Below are positions 35,168 to 45,671 of a stretch of DNA of 64,000 nucleotides, in pieces; the first letter of the stretch is position 1, and the number at the start of each line of letters is the position of its first letter. A program made the position numbers and the translations under genes. Location: positions 117,554,905 to 117,618,904 of the forward strand of contig OY726559.1 in NCBI GenBank assembly GCA_963383645.1. Direction: 5' to 3'. The notes beneath the pieces were generated by a model. That model had not been told where the DNA came from. It saw nothing but the letters and a program-made list of their open reading frames with translations, and ran no database searches. The DNA comes from Muscardinus avellanarius. Taxonomy: Eukaryota; Chordata; Mammalia; Rodentia; Gliridae.

Positions 35168-35775
35168 CTCGGCTGCGAGTCCCAGAAATGATAAATTCTC
35201 TTTTGCGCGCCTCGCCACTCCTCCCGGCCACCGTAGCAAGAGTGGGGCACCTCCTTCTGGTCTCTTTCCGGTTGGCCTCTGCACTTCCTGTGACGTAATG
35301 CCACGCATGCGCCTGGCGACCCCGAAAGCCCGCCCCCTGGGCGCGCTGCGTGGACTGCATTTCCCAAGCTGCTCTGCGACCCCGTGGACGCGAAGCCTTT
35401 TGGGAGATGAAGTCTTTTTTCCCCCAAGAGCTTGCCACTCGTCTGCGTTCGGGCCCTCGCACCTTGGCGGATTGGAGGCTTTGGTCGGAACGCGAACCCC
35501 GACGAGAAGTCCGAATTTGAGGGTGTGACCTGTCTGATGCGCAGCGATCCTGGGAGGATCTCAGAGTGTGGAAGCCGACTACAAACTCTCGCAGCCCGCT
35601 CGCGCTTCATCTTGGACACAGACCGCCGACCTGGGTGGGCCCGACTCGATCCTGACCCTAGCAGATGACCCCCGGCCGTGGCTCAGCCGGGATGTCGGCG
35701 AGCCCCGAAGCCTGGCTGCCGGACTTGAAGACAAACTGAGCACAGAGTGCTAAGGAGGGTGTCCAGAGTTCAAAG
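35168..35775. promoter_or_regulatory. Bidirectional SCNM1 / LYSMD1 promoter
   Basis: TATA-less, CpG-rich region between divergent genes. Motifs in order: ETS-type TTTCCGGT 35265-35272, ETS ACTTCCTG 35283-35290 joined to CRE-like TGACGTAA 35291-35298, NRF1-like CGCATGCGC 35304-35312, and ZNF143-like sequences near 35355 ('ctgcatttcccaa') and 35400-35425. This combination is typical of divergent housekeeping promoters. Free of SINEs. Confidence 0.75.
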
Positions 35776-35977
35776 GTGAGAGGTCAGTGTAGCGAGGAGG
35801 TGGGGGCGAGAGGCGGAGGGTTCGAAGGGGGACGCGGGGTCCGGTCTGGGGGTCAGGGGCTTGGAGGGAGGAGAAACGGGGAGGGGAGAGAGGCGGGCGC
35901 GGCGCGGGGAAGTGGGGAGACCTAGGACAGAAGGGGAAAGGAATCGCCTGTATACACTAGGCACTGTCCGTCTTCAG
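35776..35977 (+). other. LYSMD1: Candidate LYSMD1 5'UTR intron
   Basis: Donor aaag|gtgaga after 35775 and acceptor ccgtcttcag before 35978 bracket a 202-bp GC-rich intron. It would join an untranslated first exon (ending 35775) to the ATG exon (35978-36205). Inferred from splice signals only. Confidence 0.4.
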
Positions 35978-36025
35978 CCAGGACTCCCTCCGTGGCAACC
36001 CCAGCTGTCGCAGGTGAAGAGATAG

Positions 36026-36501
36026 ATGGCTTCTCCCTCTCGACAGCCCCCCGGCGGGGGGTCCGGGCTGCTTCGAGGGAGCCGGGCTCGTTCTTACGGA
36101 AGCCTGGTGCAATCCGCCTGCTCCCCGGTGAGGGAAAGACGCCTGGAGCATCATTTGGAACCTGGAGACACCCTGGCTGGACTAGCGCTCAAATACGGGG
36201 TGACGGTGAGTCCTCCAAGGCTGTGGGATAGAAAACCATTCAGCAGGGATTAGTCCCCGGGAGAGCATGGCGGCCCTTCCAGGCAGTCGCCTTGACATTT
36301 TCCTAATGGTCTTGTGGTCTGTTCTGCCTTTATCTCTCTGTTTACTCATCTCATTGTTGCCTGGTTGGGACAGATCCTGACCCACTTTGCCAACACAGAG
36401 GAGCAACTCCTGTTTATTATGCCAGACACCATGCTAAGGGCTTTACATGCATTAACCTGTTAACCTGTTTGAGCCTCTTTCCCTACTCCTACCAAGCGTA
36501 C

Positions 36502-36541
<40 letters not shown>

Positions 36542-38563
36542 GATACTGGGGATGGAACGGGGCATTCTACCTGTGAGCTACACCCCCAGCCCTATTTTTT
36601 GTTCTTTACTTTGAAAGAGGGTCTCACTGAGTTGCAAAGAGCCTCACTGAGTAGACAACTATTTTTGCTTTGTTTTTTGCAGATAAAGAAACTTGAGAAA
36701 CGTTGATTGGCTAACAAATTTGGCCAAGGTCAAATAAGTTGAGTGTCAGAGTTGGAATTCAAACAGGTCTCTCTGACTCCAAAGCCTCTGCTCTTAACCA
36801 CATAGAAAGATTTTCACTGAGAGTGAGTTAACACTACAGCCAATAATGAAGAGCTGGTTTTGTTCCAAGTACCTACAGTGTCTGTCTCTTGTCTTGTTTC
36901 CTCCTCAGTGCTGTTTTCTTTGCAGCACTGTGCAAAACAGGAACTCTCTAAACCAAAGATGCTCCTGGCGTGGTGGCGCACACTTGTGATCCCAGCACTT
37001 GGGAGGCTGAGACAGGAGGATCGCACAGGTTCGAAGCCAGCCTCAGCTACTTGATGAGGTTCTCAGCAACTTAGTGAGACCCTGTTTCCAAATAAAGTAT
37101 AAAATAGGTCTGGGGGTATAGCCCGGAGGTAGAAAAGCCCCTGAGTTCCACCCCCAGGACCATAAAAATAAATAAATAAATCAAAGATGCAAGCTTATGT
37201 AGAGGGGAGATTCAGTCAGGTGTAAAAATACATTGCATTTAAACTGATGACATCGGCTTACATATCATATTCTACCGCATACAAAAAAATGTTTAATGTA
37301 GCCATTTTGGGGGAGAATTAAGGGTTGGAGTGTAGGGATGGGGGCGTAGCTTGGAGGCTCATCACCTGTGGGTTCGATCCATTGTAAAAAAAAATAAACA
37401 GGTTTTTTGTATGTATGAATGAATGATTGTAATTGTGGCTAAGATTTACATATGTGGGCCGGGGAGTGGTGGCGCACACTTGTCATTCCAGCATTGGGGA
37501 GGCTGAGACAGGAGGATCACCGTTCACAGACAGCCTCAGCTACTTAGTGAGGCCCTCTGCAACTCAGTGAGACCCTGTTTCAAAATAAAAAATAAAAAAT
37601 AGGCCTGCGGGTGTACCTCAGAGGTAGAATGCCTCTGGGTTCCATTCCTAGTACCACAAGAAATATAGAAAAAAATTTAAAAGTATTGGGCAGCCTGTAA
37701 TCCCAGTACTTGGGAGGCTGAGAGAGGAGGATCACCGTTCACGGATAGCCTCAGCTACTTAGTAAGACCCTTTGCAACTCAGCGAGACCCTGTTTCAAAA
37801 TAAAAAATAAAAAATAGGCCTGCAGGTATACCTCAGAGGTAGAATGCCCCTGGGTTCCATCCCTAGTACCACAAGAAATATATAAAAAAATTAAAAAGTA
37901 TTGGGCAGCCTGTAATCCCAGTACTTGGGAGGCTGAGACAGGAGGATTGCAGTCAAGGCCAGCTCAGCTACTTAGCAAGGTTCTCAGCAATTTAATGAGA
38001 CCCTGTTTCAAAATAAAAATAATAAGCCATGCTGGGCGTGGTGGTGCACGCTTGTAATCCCAGCACTTGGGAGGCTGAGACAGGAGGATTGCACAGGTTC
38101 GAAGCCATCCTCAGCTACTTAGTGAGGCTCTCAGCAACTTAGTGAGACCTTGTTTCCAAAGAAAGTATAAAATGGGTCTGAGAGTTTCGCCCAGAGGTAG
38201 AAAAGACCCTGGGTTCCACTCCTAGAACCACAACACAATAATAATAAAAAATAATAATAATAAATAATAATAAGCCAGACGTGGTGGTCCATGCTTATAA
38301 TCCCAGCAATTGGGAGGCTAAGACAGGACGATAGCAGTTCATGGAAAGCCTCAGCTACTTATTGAGGCCCTCTGCAACTTAATGAGACCCTGCTTCAAAA
38401 TAAAGAATAAAATATAAGGCTGGGGTGTAGCTCGGAGGTAGAATGCCCCTGGGTTACATTCCCAGCACCACACACACACACACGCACACAAGTAATAATA
38501 ATAAAATAGGGCTAGGGTGTGGCTCAGAGGTAGAACTGTCCTGGGTTCAATCCCCAGAACCAC

Positions 38564-38610
<47 letters not shown>

Positions 38611-41600
38611 GAGGATTGTGAGTATAGCTCAGAAATAGAATGTCCCTGGTTTCAATCCCCAGTACCAAAAAAATTTTTTTTTACTAGTTAAGTTTTGTTT
38701 GTTTATTTTATAGTACTGGAGAAGCCAGGCATGGTGGCTCATGCTTGTAATTCCAGTACTTGGAAGGCTGAGACTGGAGAATCACAGTTTGTAGACAGCT
38801 TCAGCTACCTACTGAGTGAGGCCTTCAGTAACTTAGGGAGACCTGGTTTCAAAATAAAGAATAAAATATAGGGCTGGGGGTGTAGCTTGGAGGTAGAATT
38901 CCCCTGGGTTCTATCCCTAGTACCCCACACACACACAAAATAAATAGACAGTGAGCGTAGTGGTATATGCTTGTAATCCCAGCATTCGGGAGGCTGAAAT
39001 CAGAGGATCTTAGTTTATGGACTACTCAGTTACTTAGTGAGGCCCTTTGCAACTCAGTGAGACCCTATTTCAAAATAAAGAATGAAAAATAGGGCTGGGG
39101 GTGTAGCTCAGAGGTAAAATGTCCCTGGGTTCTATCCCCAGTACTGCAAAAATAAATAAATAAGGCATGGAATCTTACCCTTGAAATTCCAGTACTTGGG
39201 AGACTGAAACAGAAGGATTACAGGTGTGAGGACAGCCCCAGCTACTTAGTGAGGCCCTCTGCAACTTCATGAGACCCTGAGACCAGGTCTCACTAAGTTA
39301 CAAAATAAAGAATAATTGTCGCTGGGCATGGTGGCGCACACTTATAATCCCAGTACTTGGGATGCTAAGGTAGGAGGATTGCAGGTTCTATCTCCAGTAC
39401 TGGAAAAAAAAAAAAAGAATAAAAATAGATCTGGGGTATAGCTCAAAGGTAGAATGCCCCTGCGTTTAATCCCTAATACTGTAAAATAAATAAGTAAGTA
39501 AGTAAATAAATATATTTCAAAATAAAGAAGGAAAAATAGATCTGGGAGTGTAGTTCAGAGACAGAATTCCCCTGGGTTCCACCCCCAGTACTGCCAAAAA
39601 AAAAAAAAAAATTCAGGATAGCAAAATGTATGTGTGGCAGAAGGAGAAGACATTTCCTGGGGGAGGTATGTTGAGGAAGCGCTTGAATGCTAATGTGGAT
39701 TTTATCTTTTAGTCAGTAAGAAGCCAAAAGGAGGTTGATAAGCAGGCCCATGGGTTAATCAGATTTTTCTAGCTAGATGTCAAAAGGAAGATGAGGAGAA
39801 GTGAAAGAGGAAGAGCAGCTAAACTGTTGGAAGAACCCCTAAGAAGGACGAAGGGTCTATTCAAAGGCAGTGGCTGGAGAACAGATGTGACCAGATGTGA
39901 GAGCCTCCTCCTTCCTCTCCCTCTCCCTCTCTCCCAGGGCTGGGGATTGGACCCAGGACCTTGCCCGTACGAGGCAAATCTAGCACTGAGCTATACCCCC
40001 AGCCCAGATTTTGTGTGTGTGTGTGACTTCTGGAATGGTTTATTTTTATTTATTTATTTGTGTGTGATACTGGGGATTGAGCCCAGGGGCTTTCTATCTC
40101 TGAGCTACACCACCAGCCCTATTGTATTTTTATTTTATTTTATTTTATTTTTATTTAGTTATTTTTGTGGTACTGGGGGTGGAGCCTAGGAGCTTCCTAC
40201 CTCCGGGTTATACTCCCAGACCCATTTTTATATTTTATTTGGAAACAGGGTCCCACTAAGTTGCTGAGAGCCTCACTAAGTAGCTGAGGCTGGCTTTGAA
40301 CCTGTGCGATCCTCCTGTCTCAGCCTCCCAAGCGCTGGGATTACAAGCGTGCGCCACCATGCCCGGCTTTGTATTTTTATTTTAAAATAGTCTTGCTAGG
40401 TTGATGAGAGTCTCACTGCTTCCTGAGGCTGGCTTCAAATCTGCAAACCTCCAATCTCAGCCTCCCAAGTACTGGGATTACAAACATGTGCCACCACACC
40501 TAGCTCCAAATTTTATTTTATTTATTTATTTTATTTTTGTAATTTTGGGGAATGAACTCAGGGGCATTCTACTTCCGAGCTACACCCCTGGCCCTATTCT
40601 TTTATTCTTTTATTTTGTAACACAGTCTCACAAGTTGCTAAGGGCCTTGCTCAGTTGCTGAGGCTGGCCTCCTCAGTAGCCAGAATTATACCCTGTGCCA
40701 CAATGCCCACAGCCAAATTATTATTATTATTTTTCATTACTGGGGATGGAACCCAGGGGCATTCTATCTCCAAGTGACACCCCCAGCTCTATTTTTATTC
40801 TTTATTTTTTTTGAAACAGGGTCTCACTGAGTTGCAAAGGGCCTCACTAAGTAGCTGAGGCTGGCTTCGAACCTGCACAATCCTCCTGTCTCAGCCTCCC
40901 AAATGCTGGGATTATAAGCGTGCACCACCATGCCCAGCTTATTCTTTATTTTGAAACAGGGTCTCACTGAGTTGCAAAGGGCCTCACTAAGTAGCTGAGG
41001 CTGTCCATGAACCTAGATCTTCCTGTCTCAGCTTCCAGAATGCTGGGATTACAAGCGTGGCCACCACCCCCAGCTTTTTTTTTTTTTTTAACAGTCTTGC
41101 TAAGATTGATGAGAATCTCACTACTTGCTGAGAATGTCTGTGATCCTGTGATTCTCCTGCCTCAACCTCCTAAGTAGTAGGATTATAGGCGTGTGCCACC
41201 ATGCCTGGCAGACAGCCCTGTTATTTTTTTCAGCTTTGAGTCGATGTGGTGGTGCACGCCTGTAATCTCAGTACTCTGGAGGTTGAGACAGGAGCAGAGC
41301 AGGTTCAAGCACAGCCTCAGGAAGTAGTGAGACTCTGATCACCCTAGTGAGACCCTGTTTCAAGATAAAAATAAAATAGTAGCTGGGCGTGGTGGCGCAC
41401 GCTTGTAATCCCAGCATTCGGGAGGCTGAGACAGGAGGATCACGGTTCGCGGACAGCCTCAGCTACTAAGTGAGGCCCTCTGCAACTCCGTGAGACCCGG
41501 TTTCAAAATAAAGAATAAAAAGCTGGGCATGTTGGTGCACACTTGTAATCCCTGTGCTTGGGAGGCTGAGACAGGAGGATCGTGCAGGTTGGAAGTCGGC

Positions 41601-42815
41601 CTCAGCTACTTACTGAGGCTCTCAGCAACTTAGTGAGACCCCATTTCCAAATAAAATATAAAATAGGTCTGGGAGTATAGCCCGGAGGTAGAAAGCCTCT
41701 GGGTTCCACCCCCAGTACCACCAAAAAATAAAAAAATAGGGCAGGGGGTGTAGCTTGAAGGTCAAATGCCCCTGGGTTCCATCCCCAGACCTGCAAAATA
41801 AATAAAGAAAGAAAGAAAGAAAGAAAGAAATAAAGAAATAAAGAAATAAAGAAATAAGATAGGGTTGGGTATGTAACTCAGATGTAGAATGCCCCTGAAT
41901 GCACTTCCTAGTACCACACAAAAAGCGCGAGATGCTATGTAAGTTTAATTCTTGTTCCTGTCATTAATTTTGGTGACTTTTTTTTAAAGATGGAACAGAT
42001 TAAGCGTGCAAATCGCCTTTATACTAATGACTCCATCTTCCTGAAGAAAACCCTCTACATCCCCATCCTGACAGAGCCCGGAGACCTGTTCAATGGCCTG
42101 GATTCTGAGGACGAGAAGGATGGAGAGGAAGAGGCCCAGCCCCGGAAGGATGGCGTTCAGCCGCACTCGGCCGGGAGGAAGAAACGGGAGACAGGTCCAG
42201 GGCGCGCCAATGGCGCTGTCCTCCCCGCAGCCGGCCCGGAGCGCCCCACGCCCATCCACGACCTCTCCGCCTCTGATTTCCTTAAGAAGCTTGATTCACA
42301 GATCAGCCTGTCTAAGAAGGCAGCTGCCCAGAAGCTGAGCAAAGGGGAAGGCAGGTGAGATAGGAGCGCTTCCTGTGCCTCCTCGGCCAGCCTCCCTCTA
42401 CCCCGCCACACCCCATGAAGCCGGGTGCCCTTTCCCCTGGCCCGGAGACAGGCAGTACAGCTGGGATGGCTTGAGGTGAGGCGGACTGGCTTCCACATCC
42501 CCAGCTGAGCACAGCAGCGGGATGTCATTCCTCCTCCAGTAATCCTGGAAGGAGCTTGAGGGGAAGCTGTGGAGACTGTCTTCTCACCATCAGCTCAGGA
42601 ATCGGGAGGAAGCAGGTTTGACCTTGATCTGTCACATTTGACCTTGATCTGTCTCTCCCCCTCTCCTTGCCTGCAGTGTCCCTGGAGAGGACGCAGGGCT
42701 CCACCTGGGCTCCCCTCGCGTGCAGCAGCGAGCCGTCCTGGGGCCCGTGCCGCTGACCCGGACCTCTCGGACCCAGACGCTGCGCGACCAGGAAGATGAA
42801 ATCTTCAAACTCTGA
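36026..42815 (+). CDS. LYSMD1: LYSMD1, LysM-domain protein
   Basis: Three coding exons: 36026-36205, 41990-42354 and 42677-42815. They total 684 nt, 227 aa, the human length as I recall it. The LysM domain covers about residues 40-84 (LEPGDTLAGLALKYGVT followed by EQIKRANRLYTND and LYIPI) and is split by intron 1 exactly at codon 60/61. LysM domains bind N-acetylglucosamine polymers in bacteria and plants; the role of this animal protein is not settled. There is no signal peptide and no membrane segment, so it is probably intracellular. The middle is acidic (DSEDEKDGEEEAQ) and variable. The C-terminus (GPVPLTRTSR, RDQEDEIFKL) is conserved. Head to head with SCNM1. Intron 1 is 5.8 kb, mostly SINE. 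Confidence 0.96.
36412..36800 (+). repeat. MIR element split by a SINE
   Basis: 36412-36504 and 36656-36800 read as one ancient MIR: 'ccagacaccatgctaagggc', then 'gataaagaaacttgagaaac', 'ttggccaaggtcaaataag' and 'ggaattcaaacaggtc'. The order matches the MIR core. Interrupted at 36505-36655. Confidence 0.75.
36505..36655 (-). repeat. 5' truncated SINE inside MIR
   Basis: T35 tract followed by an ID-like right half and part of the left half, stopping at 'cactgagtag'. Confidence 0.8.
36965..37455 (+). repeat. Type C SINE and right half in LYSMD1 intron 1
   Basis: Type C copy 36965-37175, then a diverged right half at 37330-37385 ('gtgggttcgatccattg'). Confidence 0.8.
37460..37930 (+). repeat. 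SINE pair forming a 215-bp tandem duplication
   Basis: Copy 37460-37665 and a copy starting mid-left-half at 37692. 'caccgttcac' occurs at 37518 and 37733, 'gtaccacaagaaatata' at 37651 and 37866, and 'gtattgggcagcctg' at 37683 and 37898. The offset is always 215, non-SINE linker included. Confidence 0.85.
37931..38690 (+). repeat. Plus-strand SINE train in LYSMD1 intron 1
   Basis: Left half to 38028, type C copy 38033-38230 with an (AAT)n tail, full copy 38274-38490 with (CA)n, right halves 38505-38563 and 38612-38668 separated by (AAT)n at 38563-38608. Confidence 0.85.
38724..39605 (+). repeat. Plus-strand SINE train in LYSMD1 intron 1
   Basis: Full copies 38724-38938 and 38950-39150, a left half 39165-39315 with a duplicated joint, a mini-copy lacking the middle 39322-39410, right halves 39420-39482 and 39535-39597. 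Confidence 0.8.
39612..39937. other. SINE-free stretch of LYSMD1 intron 1
   Basis: The phrasing ('agtcagtaagaagccaaaag', 'gggttaatcagatttttcta') resembles a common ancient mammalian interspersed repeat, but I cannot name the family. No coding signal. Confidence 0.35.
39938..40008 (-). repeat. Intact monomeric ID element
   Basis: On the minus strand it reads gggctgggggtatagctcag, then tgctagatttgcctcgtacg, then gcaaggtcctgggtccaatc. This is a complete ID core with A- and B-boxes and the central segment that the composite SINE lacks. Confidence 0.75.
40040..41212 (-). repeat. Minus-strand SINE block in LYSMD1 intron 1
   Basis: Right half 40062-40125, type C copy 40165-40366, left half 40370-40503, full copies 40540-40715 and 40730-40938, left halves 40939-41077 and 41078-41212. 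(TTTTA)n tails between them. Confidence 0.85.
41235..41925 (+). repeat. Plus-strand SINE block ending 65 bp before LYSMD1 exon 2
   Basis: Left halves 41235-41375 and 41381-41520, type C copy 41521-41730, right half 41740-41798, (GAAA)n tract 41808-41850, right half 41860-41920. Confidence 0.85.
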
Positions 42816-43790
42816 TGTCCCAGCGAGGGCTGAGGAGGAGCAGCTGCAGGGCAGGAGGAGCAGAGCAGGCCCAAGGACACGGCCTCCCAGCCTGCCTCCT
42901 CGCCCCAGCCTCCTGGTCCACCAAGGATTTCTTGTCTCGGGACTTTGTTTGTTAAGAATAGGAGGTGGGGCCTAGCCCCCTTCCAGTCCTCAGCCTGGCT
43001 CGGGAGTGTCCTTGAGGCCGGGAAGCTACTCACACCCCACTGCCTTCCCGCCCTCTCACCCACCTTGCCCTGGCCTCAGCCGGCAGAGGCTCCCTTTCAA
43101 CTTCTTCCCCACCTCCAACTACGTTTCCTAATTTATTTGGTGCTATATTGAAGTAGTATTTATTTGCTCTAACTCCTTCCCACTCTTGGCTGGAAGATGG
43201 GATTTCTTTGGCTCTGGAATAAGGGGAACCCAGCACAGCCAGCCAGTGCCTGCCGGTTCCCTGGCTTCGCCACCTCCTTGGCCAAGCTCGCCAACCAGGA
43301 CAGGGTGATCAGGGGTGGAGCGTCGCTGCAGGGAGCAGGGACTGTGCCCAGTCCTCCCCATCTCGAGGTAGAGGGCCTGGGCTCAGGCTGGCTCACCAGC
43401 TCCCTCTAGCCCTTCACACCCGCTCTGAGAAGCAGGCCTGGACACTGCCCCTCCGGTTCTCTGACCTGTCTAATGCGCCTGCGATGGGTGGGGCTAAGGT
43501 TAGGCGGAGGCCTGCCTTGGGGCTGGCTGAGGACATGGGCGTCTCTCTGTCCCTCCCCTCCAGAGAATGACTGCGTCAGCCTCCTCCTCAAGCATATTTA
43601 TTTGCAATTTGTAGCACTGATCTGTGGAACAGTTGGTTGGTTGTTTCTTACACAGAAGTAGGAAGGCCTCAGTAATGGTGGAACTCTGCCGCCTTCGCCT
43701 CCTGCTTGGAGATGGTGCGAGGCGGCCGGAGCCGTGTGTCTGTACCTTCCTTACCTCTGCAATGATGCCATGGTGTAAGAAGCTGGAGCG

Positions 43791-43796
43791 ATTAAA
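43791..43796 (+). terminator. LYSMD1: LYSMD1 poly(A) signal ATTAAA
   Basis: The variant hexamer ATTAAA ends a roughly 1-kb SINE-free 3'UTR (42816 to about 43815). It lies 27 bases from the opposing TNFAIP8L2 signal. Confidence 0.7.
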
Positions 43797-43823
43797 CCCT
43801 GAGCCCGTGCATGTTTTAATAGT

Positions 43824-43829
43824 TTTATT
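43824..43829 (-). terminator. TNFAIP8L2: TNFAIP8L2 poly(A) signal AATAAA
   Basis: The reverse complement of tttatt, 338 nt past the TNFAIP8L2 stop. The expected cleavage zone (about 43795-43815) overlaps the 3' end of the convergent LYSMD1 mRNA. Confidence 0.7.
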
Positions 43830-44166
43830 TCCCCTCTGAGATCCTCCCCTCCCCTGGCACCTCCTTCCTGCCCTGTGGAACAGAGCTTCTGGTGTGGGGA
43901 CAAGCCCTGCCAGAGCCCAGGTCTAAGGTGTCTCCAAGGCCACCTAACTCCTGGCTTTAGTGTCCTGGAGGGGATGTGTGGCTGCGCCCCTTTCCTTTGG
44001 CTCATGGGCAGGCGGACAGGGCTTCCCTGTTTCAGACACCCCGGTGGGAGAAGGAGGGATCCAGGGTCCACTTGGCCTTGGCCGGCAGCAGAGCCGGCCG
44101 GCTTCTGGCCAGCGTCGGTGGGGAGGCTGCCAAGCGTTCGTGCGATGGCGCGGGCCGCCAGGGCCA

Positions 44167-44721
44167 TCAGAGCCGGCCCTCGTCCAGCAGCCGCCGCAGC
44201 CCCCCGCAGAGCCTGGCCAGGTGCTGCGTGAAGTCGGGCCCGTAGAGCGCGGCGAGCAGCCCCGGGTCCGAGAAGTGGTCGAACACGCGGCGGATGCGGC
44301 CGTGCGACTTGGGCGTGAGGTGGCGGGCCACCAGCTCCAGCAGCACGTCCCGGCACTCGGCCAACAGGCCGGCCAGCACGGCCGCCTCGAAGGTGAAGTC
44401 CACCTCGCCGAAGCTCAGCGCCGTCAGGGCGCCCTGCCGCAGCTTCTGGCGGAAGCGGGCGGCCAGCGCCAGCTCGGCCGGGCTGAAGCAGCCGCTGCGG
44501 TGCAGCACGGCCACCTTGACGGCCACCTTGACCAGGTCCTTGATGACCCGCTGCGCCTGCGGCCGGCTGCGCGTGTAGTCCTTGGACACGCGGTACAGCT
44601 CGTCCAGCACCTCGCTGCTCGGCTCGTCGATGAAGAGATGGGCCACCGAGCGCCCGGCCATCTTACTCAGCACCTTCTTCTCTGCTTGCAGCGCCAGGCT
44701 CTTGGAGCTGAAGGACTCCAT
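44167..44721 (-). CDS. TNFAIP8L2: TNFAIP8L2 (TIPE2), lipid-binding immune regulator
   Basis: Intronless 184-aa reading frame, MESFSSKSLALQAEKK to LDEGRL, the human length as I recall it. It belongs to the TNFAIP8/TIPE family: an all-helical fold with a hydrophobic central cavity for phosphoinositides. Conserved features include SSKSLALQAEKK, FIDEPSSEVLDELYR, LSFGEVDFTFEA and KSHGRIRRVFDHFSDP. It is cytosolic, expressed in myeloid and lymphoid cells, and dampens TLR and T-cell-receptor signalling. A splice acceptor (tttctag) at 44758-44761 on the minus strand leaves a 36-nt 5'UTR in this exon, so an untranslated exon lies further upstream, probably within 46100-47400. The GC-rich third codon positions create a long antisense open frame, which I do not call. 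Confidence 0.97.
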   Translation of the reverse strand: MESFSSKSLALQAEKKVLSKMAGRSVAHLFIDEPSSEVLDELYRVSKDYTRSRPQAQRVIKDLVKVAVKVAVLHRSGCFSPAELALAARFRQKLRQGALTALSFGEVDFTFEAAVLAGLLAECRDVLLELVARHLTPKSHGRIRRVFDHFSDPGLLAALYGPDFTQHLARLCGGLRRLLDEGRL

Positions 44722-45082
44722 GGTGCTGCTTCCACACAGAGCGAGGCCGCAGCTTCCCTAGAAAGAGAGGAAGGGCCTTTCCGTGTCTACTCTGGTCTCT
44801 GTCCGCTTTTCCCCTGGTCGGTCCTCGCCTGGCTGATCTCCAAAACCACCGGGCACAAGAGCAGTGATAAAGCCAGCCACCTGCAGGGACGCGGGCCCTG
44901 CGGAGCTCCAGACTCGGGGGCTAGGCAGGGCGGCCACACTGGACAGACAGCGGCCCCACCTCAAAAGCACAGCTGCGATTGTTAGACACGGTGTCCCCCA
45001 CAGGCATCGTTCTCCATGTCTTAACTGAAACTTAGGTCAAATGATTGACTCAAGATCAAATAACTGTTTTATCCAACCCCCA
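44722..45082 (-). other. TNFAIP8L2: TNFAIP8L2 5' intron start, SINE-free
   Basis: 44722-44757 is the 5'UTR part of the coding exon. Beyond the acceptor at 44758 the sequence is unique to about 45082 and contains no recognised exon. Confidence 0.6.
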
Positions 45083-45670
45083 AAACCATGTCAGTCAGGA
45101 GTGGCGGCCCATGATTTTAATCCCAGTACTTGGAGGCTGTAAGTTTGTGGCTGGGCTCGGCTGCTTAGTGAGGCCCTCTGCAACTTAGTGAGACCTGTTT
45201 CAAAATAAAGCATGAAAACTAGGGCTGGGGGTGTAGCTCAGAGGTGGAATGCTCCTGGGTTCCATCCTCAGTACTGCAAAATAAATAATAAATAAGTAAA
45301 TAAAAACAGAGCCAGGCATGGTGGTGGACACTTGTAATCCCAGCATTTGAGAGGCGGAGACGGGGATTTCGGTTTGCAGACAGCCTCAGCTACTTAGGCC
45401 CTTTGCAATTCAGTAAGACCCTGTTTCAAAAAAAGGAATAAAAAATAAGGCTGGGAGCTGGGCATGGTGGAGCACGATTGTAATCCCAGCATTCGGGAGG
45501 CTAAGAGCAGAGAATCGCTGTTCACGGACAGCCTCAGCTACCTAGTGAGGCCCTCTGCAACTCAGTGAGAGCTGGTTTCAAAATAAAGAATAAAAAATAG
45601 GGCAGGGGGTGCAGCTCAGAGGTAGAATGCCCCTGGGTTCCATCCCTAAACCTGCAAAAAAAAAAAAAAA
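45083..45670 (+). repeat. Plus-strand SINE block
   Basis: Diverged full copy 45083-45285, left half 45310-45440, type A copy 45460-45672 with an A17 tail. Confidence 0.85.
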
Positions 45671-45671
45671 A

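Noticed and set aside
37460..39605. Regularly spaced repeats resembling a CRISPR array
   Set aside because: They are SINE copies in a mammalian intron. Units are about 200 bp with no short repeat/spacer pattern.
39938..40008. tRNA gene
   Set aside because: A- and B-box motifs belong to an ID SINE. There is no cloverleaf or anticodon arm.
43960..44985. 341-aa plus-strand open frame over TNFAIP8L2
   Set aside because: It is the antisense shadow of a GC-rich coding exon. The protein is low-complexity Arg/Gln/Gly/Ala and matches no family I know.
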